Positions 1 to 14,536 of a stretch of 64,000 nucleotides of DNA are shown piece after piece (within the stretch, counting starts at the first letter, position 1; every line of letters begins with the position of its first letter). Source of the stretch: Zeus faber (lineage: Eukaryota; Chordata; Actinopteri; Zeiformes; Zeidae); assembly GCA_960531495.1 (NCBI GenBank), contig OY482852.1, forward strand, positions 12,284,896 to 12,348,895, read 5' to 3'. The translations under genes were made by a program, and so were the position numbers. The notes beneath the pieces were generated by a model that worked only from the letters and a program-made list of their open reading frames with translations, searched no databases and was not told the DNA's origin.

Positions 1-112
1 GGTTGCGTAGCTGTCCATGTACATCTCTGTGTGTGTTTTGTGCAAATGCTGAGTCACTCGTGGCTTTATCACGGCTTACGTGGCAGACAAGTGATGGCCT
101 TCAGGGGAAATA

Positions 113-670
113 AAGTCTCTTTATTCCTTTTTTTTTTGTTTTACGTGTGCTGTTAGCATTCCGGGCGTACAGCACAAAGTATTTGTATGCTATTGCATCT
201 AGGACAGAGTTAGTCTGCAAGTGGAGTTCAAGTTCTCAATCTGCAATGCAACTCTTTATTCATTATTTAATCTTCAAGAACTGCTGCAATAATTCTGTCC
301 TGTGGACACGTAGGATGACAAGAGCACAGCTTTTTGTAGTACAGAACCACCACCAATCCCCCTCTTTGGAGAACTATTTTACCATGTTTGGGTCTATAAA
401 TAACTAATCACTACTCCAAGAGGGGGAGAATCACCACGGGTGAGACAATTAAACATAGAACCAAACAACAGGTACACGGAAAAACATAAAGATCTGAGTT
501 AAGTAAGTCCAGGAAAACTGGAACAGCAATTGGTCACGTGGCCTCTTCCTGTCATAGTTATGGTAGTAAATGAGGGAGGAAAGGAGAGGGATGTAGCCAG
601 GAGGGTGTTGGGGGTGTGTTCAAAGCAGGTGTTGGTGGTGTGTGCGTGTGTGTGTGTGACGGGACCGCCA

Positions 671-713
<43 letters not shown>

Positions 714-1139
714 TGTGAGGTGTCCACCGTTGAGTGTACAGGACTTATCCCAATTGGTTCTGATGTATAACGTCAGTATTATGTTGTGGCGCCTCCAATC
801 AGTGGAAAGCCCGCGCTCCACAGCTGCATAGACACCCCACTGCTGCAGCAAAGCCCTGAGCACCCCGCCCCGCAGCCACAGAAGACCCCCCCGGCCCCCA
901 GAGATCCGGATGCCCGCGGAGCAACCCCCACGCCCGTCCCCGAGGAGCATAACCCAGTCCCAGAGAGCACGGGGAGACCCCGCACCCCCCGGGCGCACAC
1001 ACACAACCCACCCCCATGTGCAGGCACAAGATGCAGTCATAGGCGCAGAACCCGGGCCGCGGGCACCAGGCACGGACTGCAGGCCCGGAGCCAGGCCCCG
1101 CGCCAACAGACCGACACCCCGCCCAAGTCTCTTTATTCC
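113..1139 (-). mobile_element. Non-LTR-type retroposed element with 15-bp target-site duplication
   Basis: A perfect 15-bp direct repeat (AAGTCTCTTTATTCC at 113-127 and 1125-1139) flanks a 997-bp insert. Read on the minus strand the insert starts GC-rich (about 1124-830), passes a (CA)n tract and ends in an A-rich tail (about 128-141). That is the structure left by target-primed reverse transcription. The region 147-645 is shared, inverted, with 40231-40766. I see no convincing protein in it, so it may be a long SINE, a non-autonomous LINE or a retroposed non-coding RNA. Confidence 0.6.
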
Positions 1140-1815
1140 AACGAAAAATATTTAGGTCAGTCAATCAGTAACAAAATACGGCACATGTCAATCAATACTG
1201 GAATTTACAGTATTATCAAGTACCACATACGTAGAATTTAAAGTAAGACAAGAACCAACAATTAAGTCTAGTTAAATGTCATGATTTATCAACAAACAGA
1301 GCTCAGCACTTAAATACAAAGTGGCAATGGGTAAAAATAAAAGAGCATAAATAATAAATAAAGGGATAAAGAAATGACTGAACAAGACAAAAATCTTAGG
1401 TCTGACGCCTCATTTTCAACGGCGGATGGAACGTCAACAAGTACGAAACTGAGTCGACTCCTGTTTAAAAAGTTTATCAGTAGTTCTCTCTCCATCTTCC
1501 ATCGGCAGATTCTCCAGTCCATCACAGAGGCTGGCAAATTAGGTTTTAATGTCTAATGTAGACTACACTACAGGGACACGTTTGTAAAAAAATAACAAAA
1601 AACAAACAAACAAAAAACACACTCTTACATTCCCAGACAGCAGGGTTTACTGACAATACTGGGTGGGCAGAAGCAGGGTATGGACAGAGAAGGAGTGCGT
1701 ACGAAAGCAAATCCAAATCCAGCAAGCCCTTCAATCTTCTCCAGTTTGCTGTTGGTTCGCCAGTACGAGTGTTACCAGTCACATTGATCACCGTGAGCGC
1801 TTCCAAATCATCGTC
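1140..1815 (-). other. Probable gem 3' untranslated region
   Basis: No coding signal beyond the gem stop at 1816-1818. The first minus-strand AATAAA downstream of the stop is at 1132-1137, inside one arm of the 15-bp target duplication; an ATTAAA occurs near 1543-1548. The extent of the UTR is inferred. Confidence 0.4.
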
Positions 1816-3701
<1,886 letters not shown>

Positions 3702-3997
3702 AGTTACTGGTGATGAACTATTGGAAATGAATTCCTAAATAAAATCCACGATTCACCGTCAGATTAGATCCTCCAATGACCAAGTTAACACTTTCCCCAC
3801 CAGCCCCTGGCAATGCAACCGATAAGAGAAATTGGAGTGCAAATATGTCAGCGGGAGTAGTTGGAAACGGTTTGTATGGGAAAAATAAAAAATTATCTTA
3901 TCACTGCAGAGAGTTAATCTCCGACCTCAGACACAACAAATTAGTCTCCAGCAAAATCACTCTTTAATGTTCTGACGGGTCCTGCCCTGTTGAGACT

Positions 3998-4009
3998 TAT
4001 AAATAGAGA

Positions 4010-4044
<35 letters not shown>

Positions 4045-4105
4045 CGGGGAGAGGGGGAGAGAGAGAGAGGGGAAGAGGGAGAGATGGAGGGTTTCCTTGA
4101 CGTCA
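3998..4105 (-). promoter_or_regulatory. Candidate gem core promoter: TATA-like box, GA-rich tract and CRE
   Basis: About 300 bp upstream of the gem start codon a TATAAATA motif (3998-4005; TATTTATA on the gem strand) is followed upstream by a GA-rich tract (about 4010-4085). A perfect palindromic CRE, TGACGTCA, lies at 4098-4105. The order CRE, then TATA-like box, then gene fits an inducible immediate-early promoter, as known for mammalian GEM. Seen: the motifs and their order. Inferred: their use. Confidence 0.55.
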
Positions 4106-5639
4106 CCCATTTGTCGTCCCATGCTCAGACCTCTCTAGGTGAGGGTTGGAGAGCGATTGGGGTCTCCCTCCCCCTGCACAGGCTGTGGAGTGAGGGTAAA
4201 ACTTCAATGACTTCAGCGCTGTCTTCTCAAGCTCATGTCATCTGAAATAAATGTCTCTCATCCCAGCTCTTTCCATGCATACACACGATGAAACACACAA
4301 AGATCCAAGTCATTTGTACCGAGAGCATCTCCTTGAGACAAATTGCTCAAATTGGCGGCAGAGAATGTGAATCGGGACGCGTTGCCATCCCATAGTGACA
4401 CTACAAGATCTACCGGAGAATAGATCCAGCAGCGGATATAAAACAAAGGTACGTACAAAGCTAAAGTTGTCTACTATTGTCTATTATCAGTGGTGCACTG
4501 CAGCCTGGAGAAGTGGGTATACTCTTCATTTTTGTGTGGCCCATCCAGCAGAGGATAAACGCTGTGTGTTGTAAACAGTGACATGTAAGACTACTCTTGC
4601 ATATTTGGTTCGCTCAAAAATGGGCCAGTAGTATTTGAAAACTGTCGCTTAACTTCTGCTGCTTGACTTCAGGGAGTGAGGACCATGATGGAATTAACAT
4701 TAGACACAGAAGAGCAATCAATCAATTAATACTGGCCCCACAGACGATAGGGTGAGACAACTACATAATGAGCCACTGTTTATGTGACACTCTCTTTAGT
4801 GGGTGTTTGTAAGGGAACATCTCTCATGAATTGGCGTTTGCAGGACACGACTGAATGATGCGCATCGGAGGGGCTTGAGAAGTGGGTGTACTCCATGTAC
4901 TCCACTGTCTATTATGCTTTGAAATACAGAACAACTCATATGTAAATACTGCCGTCTCTGGAGTCTATAGCCTGACAGAGTGACAACACTGCAGCTCAGA
5001 GTTCCTCTCACTGCTTAATGACACAAACTCCACACACCGCAGTTGGACGGTCACCGCTACAAAGCTGTAAATCAGTACTTGTCTGGAAGATGCATTGTTC
5101 TGTCTCTCCTAAATTAAACAGATACAGTATTCTGCATAAAGGAGTTTCGTGCTACCTACTGGCTGTTTATACGCATTAATTGTCTGTAATAATGTACATT
5201 TCCTCCCAATCGGCATTGTGACAACTCATGCCATCTAGGCCATTCGTACGAACACTACATTTGGGGAAGGCGGCATGGTGGCATCTCCTTCCATTTCACC
5301 TCAATTTTGCCCTCGAGGAAGCAAAATCTGTAAGTTAATTTGTCTATGAACACAGTGTAAGAGTAATAACAACATACTAACAAGTTATATACATTTGCAT
5401 AGAGATTGAAAGTTAACCTGCACACTTTTTGTGCCGTTCCACAGTTTCACGCCGCTTCCAATAAAAGACACCCAAAGTCAAGCTCCTGTCTCGGGTACTT
5501 TTTTGGGGAGTGTACAGCTCGCTGCATAGCTACGCAGGCATACGCGTAGCGAGGGGAGAAAGAGTGAAAAGATTAACTTCACCTCAAGACCATCACGTGG
5601 CCTGGAAATTCCGAATCACTTCTGAGAGCACTGATGTCA

Positions 5640-6860
5640 GATGGCCCAGGCCCCGGTGAGCAGCGCGACCCGGAAGACGGGTCTTAAAACAGTACAGTAT
5701 TATCCGCATCATGGCGCCCCGGCAAGTCCATCAGGTCAAACGGGTCCAGTAAGTCCAACGTCAGTACGGCCGCAGCAGAGGCCCGTGCAAAAGCTGAAGT
5801 TGCACGTACTGAGGCTGCTTATGCAAAGCGCCAAATGGATACGGAAGTGGAAAAGCACGCAGCGATACGGAGGGAGCACGCAGCGATGCTTCATTAAATG
5901 CCCGTACAAAGGAGAGGAAAGCAGAGGCTGCATGAGCGGCAGCAGAAGCGTTCGAGGCTGCTACACCCCGTCGTGCTGAAGAACGCCTCTTGGCATCAGC
6001 ACAGAGGTTGTTGCAGGGCACTGGGGAATATGTCAACGCACATTTTTTCCGCCAACACAATGACGGAGCCAATAAGCACGTGAGAAATGAAGAAACCCAG
6101 ACTGCTCATGCCTCACAGCTCACACACCCTCGACACGTCAAAGTACACAATATCTCCTCAATAACTCCTCCTAAAGCCCTTTATTACGGAGGACCCCAAG
6201 ACACAAGCCCCTCTCATGTCAACACTCCAGCAAATCCTTCAACCCTAACAGACCCGTGGTCTGTGGTCTGATTTTGCTGCATACGCGGCTCATTGGGACT
6301 TCTGCTCGTCGGGGCTGAAGACGTTCAACAGTTGCCCAGAGAATTATCCGGCCTGGAAGGCTGGCTTCCGCCTTAGAGGGATTGAACCTCAAACCCGGTG
6401 CGGAGCCAAGTCTACTCACCAAAGGGCTTGCCGGGGAGTCACAGAAGCATGCCAAGAGAATCAGAGCAATCCACATCATACCCAACAACCCGGACTGAAC
6501 ATGGTGTGGCCCACGGTTGGATAAGAACAGTCTCTTTTTAGAAAGCTGGAAAACTCACAAAGAATCCAAAATAGAGACATCGAGCTGCTGCAAGAACTTG
6601 CAGACCCGCTCCTTCTAGTAGAAGCGGCGAAGTGTGAGGTTTACTCACCTGGTCTCAGCTTCCTCGAACACAGCTCGAGGGCTGAACCCCATTCTGGAGA
6701 AACAACCTCCGGAACAATGGATACTCCAAGGTTCAAAGTGCAAAAGGGAGCATCAAACTCCATACCCACCTTTTTCATATTCGTTGTTTAGTTTGTGCAA
6801 AGTCATGCGGACATGAGTTCAGATCCCAGATTTGCCTTCCAAGCTTCTTGCATAGCACAC
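5640..6860 (+). mobile_element. Fossil gag-like region of a Pao/BEL-type LTR retroelement
   Basis: Conceptual translation gives, in order, an Ala/Arg/Glu-rich coiled coil (around 5770-5890), a PENYPAWKAGF-like segment (around 6335-6365), a KRIRAIH-type segment (around 6455-6480) and an LEHSSRA/EKQPPEQWILQGSK-like stretch (around 6655-6740). This order resembles the gag part of fish Pao-type polyproteins as I remember them. The element is clearly broken, with several interruptions, has no recognisable pol or flanking LTRs, and looks old. Family assignment is from memory and moderate. Confidence 0.5.
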
Positions 6861-9800
6861 ATAGCACTAATCAGAGCTGAGGGGCCCTTCCTCTAATAGC
6901 GGTAAGTTTCCTCACCAAAAAGGCCAAACTCCCCGAAAATCTAGTATTTGAAGAATCCCTGTTTTCAGGAAAGGTGCTCGCGGGTTAAGATGTATGGATA
7001 CAGCTTTGAGCCCGTCTATTGAGACAAAACGTCTTAGCCCCGTGACCCATTGTCAACAACAGACGGAAACTTTTTTTTTTTTTTTTTTTCCGGCTGATTC
7101 CAAAAATAAGAGAGTTCCCAAATCACGTGCGCTCTACCCATCTGAGCTTCATTTGGATAAGGGCTTCCCTGCGTGTGAGATAGTGACTAGAAGAGAGAGG
7201 GGGAGTTAAAGGCGGTTATTACAGTAATTGTGGGATTATACCATTTATGGGGATGTTGTTTTCCAGGACTGTTGTTTGAGGTTGTGGCCTGATCCTGATC
7301 CTGGGGGCCTGCTGCTGTGTATTACAGCTCTGATCTGATCTGCTCCAATCTGCCGGACAGATGATTGGGCGACATTAAATCCTTGTTAAGTGCTGGAGCG
7401 GGACCAGGGCTAAGAAGGGTTAGGGCGGGGGGGGGGGAGTGGGTGCGGGTGTGGGTGTGGGAGTAGGAGTGGGGCTCTGGCATTCTGCTGACAGTCAGGG
7501 GTGGCTTAACAAGTGGAAAGTGACCTTTTATTCAGTCAAACTCCATTGGCTTCCGTTGAGTCCATGAAGTTAAGGCACAGGCGCTTTTGAATTATGCTAA
7601 TGTATGCCCTTTATTATTAAGATCTGATGGTTTCTACTCTAGCTTGAGCGACGACACCCAGCGTGGACGTTAAGAGGCTCAGACGTCTGCACGTTTCAAA
7701 AACGCATTAAAAAAAAAACAGGCAAAAGGCGAAATCACTTTGAACACATGCTGCTCCTATGGAGTTGAGACTCAGTGCCCTTACAAAAACACTTCCCCTG
7801 AAACCAATGAACATTAAATCATGGATGAAGTTGTAGTTATACGAACAGATACTGCGCTGATGGGGGTCACCTGGAGTGACCGAGGACCCGGTGGGGCACC
7901 CTTAATGGCTTTTTGGCTGGCGTATAGATGAGATAAGTCCGGTGCATAGATCAGACGCGGGCATTAAATCTACACGCTGTACTTGCAGTGCTGCTCTGAG
8001 ACATAATCCTATCTACAGCTAAATCCCATTTAGACGCATTGTTATGCAAGACACTATATTTTTAGAGTTACATTTATTCTAAAGGACAGAGATAGTTAGA
8101 AGGATCCACGCTTTAGCAGGAACATAAATGTATAGTAATAGGACGCTGACTGTAAAATGCATTGATCCAAAAAGGAAAAAGCTAACACCGGTTTTATCAA
8201 TAGACACTACCCTCAAGTGTTCGGGACTTAAATTAATGAGCTCCTCCTCCTGCTGTGCGAGGCCAGAGGAGCTGATCCTGATCAGGTCGGTCTGGATGTC
8301 AGGACGTGGTAGGATAGCGTCGTGCCAGGGAGCGCGAGGCCAGGAGGTGGGGAGATGAGGGGCTGGCGGCTGCTGGGACTGGAGGACCAGGGGAGGCAAT
8401 TATGGGGAAACCAACGGGAGTAGAAGGAGAGCGAGGAGAAGACGGAGGCAGATTTTTCCGGAACGTAGGAAGTCGAAGATGCAGATGCAGATGCTGTTTG
8501 AGACTTTATCTTGTGTCTTTCTAATTGTAGGACAATCCGACAATCATAACCTTTGCGTCGATTTTTTTTATTTTATATGATGAAAATCTCAGAAGATATG
8601 AATAATACTGAAGTTAAAACTGTAAAATAGACTTGGTTCCAACAAAGACAAGCACAGTAAGCTCATCCGCTTTCCGTATTCAAAACATAAGGGATTGTTG
8701 TAAAATGTGTTCACAGACACAAATTGTACTCATTTTAACAGCAAAATGGGGCAGGAGGTCAGACAGGATTTGAAGCGGGCACCTCCGCACAGATGTTTCA
8801 ATAACAGATGGTGAATTACAGCGCGGACATCTGTGTAAAACATTTGTTTCGAATTCTAGCACCCAAAATCCATTTTGGCTTTTTAACCACTCTCAGCCCT
8901 GACCCACAAAAAGGAGAGACCGGGCCTCAAAAGGCTAAGGTAGAATGCCCGTTTTTTCAAGGCCTTGACTTCTTAGAATATAAAGTATTTCCCAGGGCTT
9001 TGGAAGGACAGCTGAGAGGGAAAACGAATGGCAGGAAGAGAAAGATAGAGCGTTGCTGTCCCTAAAAAAGCAGATTGAGTAAGATTGAAGGCTGTTTCGG
9101 GATGAAAAACATTGCTCTCCTGCGGATTTCCGGACTCGGTGGTCCCTTGCGGACGGTGGGATTAGTCTCCTAAAACTCCAGCCGAATCAGTCACTGCCAC
9201 GGCCCCTTGAGACATGGAACAGTTCATCCTCGTTCCATTCCAGTTCATGTACAAGCCCTTTGTACACCCACCCGGCATCTGTCCACGGGCTTATGCGGAA
9301 TTTTCCATTTTAAACAAATTCATGACAGAATGCAGTTGTCGCCGAGTCAGGGCTGATAGATTTGTTGAAGGTGCAGGAAATGTACACGGACCACGGCATT
9401 TAGAATTCCACTGCAGCCAGCAACAAGTCGTGACATTGGTGTTATACCGCTGGCTTGGCCGGCTATGCTCTTCATTCACGTATTCCAGAGATAGCGTGGG
9501 ATCACGGGAAATAAGCTTCAATCTGTGATTCAGTCTCTCCGTTACAGTCTCTCTCTCCCCCGTCTGTCTCTCCAGCAGTGGAAAGTCATTCATTCATCCA
9601 TCCATCCAATCCATAAACCGTAAGTCTCTGAGCTGCCAACCTCCAACAACCAGGCTTTAAAGAGGGATTTTTGCATTCCGGGAAGCATTGGCTAGTAGGA
9701 GCTTTGCATTACTCGGGTAAACAAATTCCACATCATGCACACAGCGGCACGTGGTCTCCGAGACAAAGATACGTTTGAGTCAATGGCGCGGTTTGATCTG

Positions 9801-10299
9801 TGACACTTGTCCGCAGGACACTTGGCTGCAGAAGAAATGTAATTGCTTTGAAACAAGAGAGCCAGGTCTCCCATTGTGACCACACAAGTTGGACAAAGGG
9901 CAACGCACCAGCCGTGCGTTGCCAGGTGACAGTTGCCATGCAAGTTACCGCTGGTTGGAGTGTCAGACAATGACTAGTCCCTCTGTTAGTCATGCCTTAG
10001 GTAGTTCATATGATGCTGTGGTGCTCCATTACGTTGCACTTGCATCAATCCCTGAGTGGGGGGGAAGCATTTAGTTTGGACAAAAGCATGCATTGTGTAA
10101 TTTGAACCAAGATAAAGGATACAAAATCACAAATGATCAGAAAGTTTTTGGACAAATTACCTGATAATTTGTCGATATTTTATGGATGACTGTCGGTGCT
10201 TTTTATAAGATATTTACACACAGGATGCATTTGAGAATCAATCATTAGTCATGCGCATATTGTCACCAAGCAGGTAGAGCCGTTGTATGAAGTCCAGGG

Positions 10300-10425
10300 A
10301 ATTACATTACTTTACCGTAATGCAGCCTTAAAGGCAACATTTAACAATATCACGAAAACAAAATCCCAGATATCTCGCATCTCATATCACAACATAGATG
10401 TTATATCGATATATTGCCCAACCCT
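10300..10425. repeat. Probable end of a hAT-like MITE
   Basis: The stretch ending ATATTGCCCAACCCTA is the inverted form of the TAGGGCTGGGCGATAT-type terminus of elements at 36006-36613 and 37256-38040. The other terminus was not found. Confidence 0.3.
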
Positions 10426-11190
10426 AATCCCAGGTGCCACCCAGTACATTCTACCTCTTCCGCTAGACCTCCATGTGCAGGACGAGCAGCATCAGTTTAA
10501 AGCCACGCTGTTCTCACAGAGAAGCAGCATGTGTCCAACCGTGCAGTCAACATGAGGCCCCAAACGGCTGCATGCAGCACTTCAATCTGGCATCGCGGAG
10601 ACCCAATTATTACACAACATTTACCTAACAATCACGCAGAGTGGGGTGGTCATACATGTAAGAGCAGCCGCGTTCGTCTAAAGATACTTTGTATTGAGGC
10701 GGGTTTCATCATCCAGTCGGTCCTCTCAGGCATGTAAACAAGCGCACGCACACACACACACAAAATCAGAACTCCCACGCAGCCAGCTTGTGTTTGAGTG
10801 AGAGCAGACCAGAGCCGTCCAAAACAACAGATGCAGGAGATTGAAGTCAGTCCCATAGCAGTAATTTCAGATAGGCTGCGAGATTTATATGACTGGGTCA
10901 TAGCTGTTTTAGGTTATTAAAATAAATAAATGAAATAAAATGATTCTCAATTAGGATGTCATTGTGCTGTACATTCACTTTATGCTGGAAAACTTGAACA
11001 CACACACACACCTCCTTCCTCGCAACAGTTTGCTGTAAACACAGATCCTCCATGCCAATCCTCTATATGTGGGGCTGCCCACATCGAAGGCCCTCATAAA
11101 TCCACACAGTAACTGTTGCTGTTGAAGATACTGTTGACACAGTAAATATTACTCTAGATGGAAACTGAAGATACTCTCACACGTTCTGAT

Positions 11191-11192
<2 letters not shown>

Positions 11193-11242
<50 letters not shown>

Positions 11243-11258
11243 ACACACACACACACAC
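11193..11258. repeat. (CA)n microsatellite
   Basis: About 66 bp of CA with a single interruption, 420 bp beyond the rad54b stop codon. Confidence 0.95.
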
Positions 11259-11676
11259 TTCCAAATAAATGTTTTCGTTCACATGAGTTTTAATCTCCAA
11301 TAAAACATTACAGCTGGCTGAATACAAATAAACTGAATAACAAATGACATATAGAAATATAATTTGAAATATGATAATAGCTTATTTAACACATCTCCGA
11401 ATATGTTCACAGATTTTATAGATTTTAATTTCATCATGTTAAAACATTTGGGGGGAAACCCCCACCATCCAAAACAAAACAGAATCACAGGTTGTGATGA
11501 TTTAGTCCATTTACATAGACATCAAACCAGCAGCCAATGTTGTGTGGACCCTTACGAGGTAGCAAGGCTGTTTTCCCAACATCTGAAGATAATATTTGTC
11601 GTAGAAAGCACAACGACTTTGGGCCACCCAAGCCAAAGCCATCGATCGATGTGTGTGTGCTTGTGCGTGTGTGCGT

Positions 11677-11949
11677 TTACTGAGCGGTATGGGAAATGGT
11701 GGACTGGAAAGCGAAGGTGATGTGGTTTCTGGTGTGGTCGAGGTAGGGATCGGCAAAGGTGTGTGCGTCACCGGAAAAATGTCTCCACTGCATCAGCTCT
11801 GACATGCTGAGATGCTTCTGTGCAACTTCCCGCCGGTCTCCGTGGCGACCCAGCTGGCAGGGCCTATCAGACGCCGGCTCATCGTCTTCAACCGCTGAGA
11901 GGAAACCGAAAAGTAAACAGTGTTGAACTCACAATCCCATGTCCGGCCA

Positions 11950-12043
<94 letters not shown>

Positions 12044-14500
12044 CGTACCAGGAATAGTGCCGTCCATGTTGCAGCTGCAGTTAAGGAGGTCATGAGTGAG
12101 CGAGTTGGTGTCAGTCAGGCTGAAGAGATCTCGCATCTCATTAGTGGAGAAGCTCGCATGCTCCGCCCCTTTCCCAAGGTCGACCACCGTCCCAGAAAGC
12201 CCCTGTTTGGACACCTGCCTCTGGAAAATACGCTCCTCAATGGTCCCTGCGTGAAGTAGATTAGTGCCCGTGTAGGGCGTCGTGGAACGGTTAGGTAAAG
12301 GTTTGTGTAACGTTTTTGGATGATGTGTTCTTGACCTTGTGTTTTCACCTGCAGTCAGGAGGCGGTAGATGTGCACGGTCTTCTTCTGGCCGTCCCTCCA
12401 AACGCGAGCCATGGCCTAAACACAAGTTGATACGCATGAACCCACTGCCCCCTGGTGGAGATCATAGGTACTGAAGGGCCCCGACGTCTTCATTGAAGGT
12501 AACATTGTTTCAAATTCCAATAAAATTAATTTCCCAGATATATTAATTAATTTCAATTATAGACAAAGAAATATTGTATTTTCTTTCAAAATAGACTGAA
12601 GAGAGGATGCTGCATATTCTGTTCAAATGCACTAGCTTGACTGGCTATCTGGACGAGGTTAACGTCCGCTATCTGGCTGCAATCCAGAATCTTTTTTCAG
12701 ACCCGGGGACAAATTTTGTTCTCAGGATACATCCGTCAAGACAACAGATGAAGCCTGTGGAAATTTTACAATTCATAAAGTGGGGTTATCAGTGCAATAA
12801 ACCATCCCAACTTTATGTACTTTATGTACACACCTACAACTACGTGCACACACCAGGTAAGACGGCACTCACTCACTCACTCACTCACGCACGCCCGCAC
12901 TCACTCACTCACTCACTCACGCACACCCGCACGCACTGACTCACTCACACACACTTCAACATTACTAGGCTATGAAAATTCTTGCTTGTGGGTGCGAATG
13001 TGAGGACATTAGATCAGACGCTGTTCTTGAACGGGGAGGATGGTATTTCGTAACCGACCTTTGCACGGGCCTGTCGGCGTTTTTAAGTCAACCGTCTCAC
13101 CTGAATGTCATTGGCGGGGTTCCAGTCGATGTCGTACAGCACCAGGTGGGAAGCGCCCACAAGGTTGAGCCCCACTCCTCCCGCCTTGGAGCTCAGCAGG
13201 AAGAGGAAGTCCCGGCAGTGCGGGCTGTTGAAGTTGTCCACCAGCCGCTGCCTCCGGATGGTCGGCGTGTGTCCGTCCAGCCGACAGAAGGTGTAGCCCG
13301 CGTGGACACACAGGTCCTGGAGCAGGTCTAAGGTCTGAGTGTAGTTGGAGACCAGGACGACCCTTCAAGGACAAACATGAGTCATATTAACTCATATTGT
13401 GCTAAACTGTTTTGAAGAGAAAATGGGATCAAACCCGTCTCGGGATATGAGGTCTAAAATATTGTGAGTTTTAGTCCCATATACAGTACTTGAAATTATC
13501 ATATAGTTCAATATGCGGATATTCAATATGTGGATTCTTATCACAATTACTATATTATCAATATTATTTGAAAAACAAACACCCACAAACCTGTCTGTAG
13601 GACTGATGTGTCTGATGGCGGTCAGAAGATCTGACAGAACTAATAGTTTTCCAGAGTCGGCCGTACTGAAGCCACCTGAAGAGTAGGATTCTGGGAACAC
13701 ACCCGCCAGCCCCTCGTATAAAGTACTCTCCACTGAGCCGTTGTCTGTTTTCTCCTGAACACACCCCAACGCAGAACTGGAGTTAGTAACAATTACATCG
13801 TCATTCTTGGCACAATGATGACAACAACGAGAGGTTCATGAGCTGTTCTGAACAAAGCATTATCAGAGTCAACCTATAAAATAGTGAATTACCATGCAAT
13901 AATAAGTAAACAAATAGAGCTGCGGGCGGTGATACACGGGGTCCATTATCGACACCGATTACAAATTTTCAAGTTCCCATGGAACGTAGCATCTGTTCGT
14001 GTCGTCGCTCCTCTTTACATCATTACGTCTGAAACAAGTACAATTTCCGAGTTTCCAATGAACGCAGAATCAACGAATTCACTCCGTGTGGAGGTTCCCA
14101 ACAACACGGTTTCATTCAAACAGATTCGACATTTTATCAACTTTGTAAAATTTACGTCTTTCTGTGAGTAATTACAATTTTCCGGCTTGGGGTGAAATCG
14201 ACTCCACGTGATGACGACTTCCTGTGGATTCATGTTTTTTCGTGTCCACGTTCCGATGGGTTACGATTTCCATGAAACTGGTTGACGGGTTTGCCTGATT
14301 ACTGACAATTTTCACTGAGCTATTTTTTCGATTCGTTCCGAGAATATGAAACCCGTCATGGCCCCGCAGATTTTGTATCTCACGACTCTCTCGAATCCCG
14401 TAATGTGAGGAGGAACACAATGCTGCATCTAACACGGTGTTAGAATCGCACTGTATGTCCTCATTTACAAAAAGACCAAAGACACACACGCACCCCCCCC

Positions 14501-14536
<36 letters not shown>

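Larger units (their letters stand above)
4106..11676. other. Intergenic region between gem and rad54b
   Basis: No exon of a known protein was recognised on either strand. It holds the gag-like fossil at 5640-6860, a T/A tract near 7072-7090, a CA microsatellite at about 11193-11258 and a probable MITE end near 10397-10425. Several short open frames have no domain signature. Confidence 0.6.

Noticed and set aside
145-645. Solo LTR interpretation of the 113-1139 repeat (it has TATAAATA and a purine-rich GAGGGGGAG)
   Set aside because: The 15-bp target duplication and terminal A-rich tail fit non-LTR retroposition; LTR insertions leave 4-6 bp duplications.
830-1120. Long GC-rich open frames on both strands suggesting a protein gene
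   Set aside because: Frames are open on both strands because of composition, show no domain, and lie inside the retroposed repeat.
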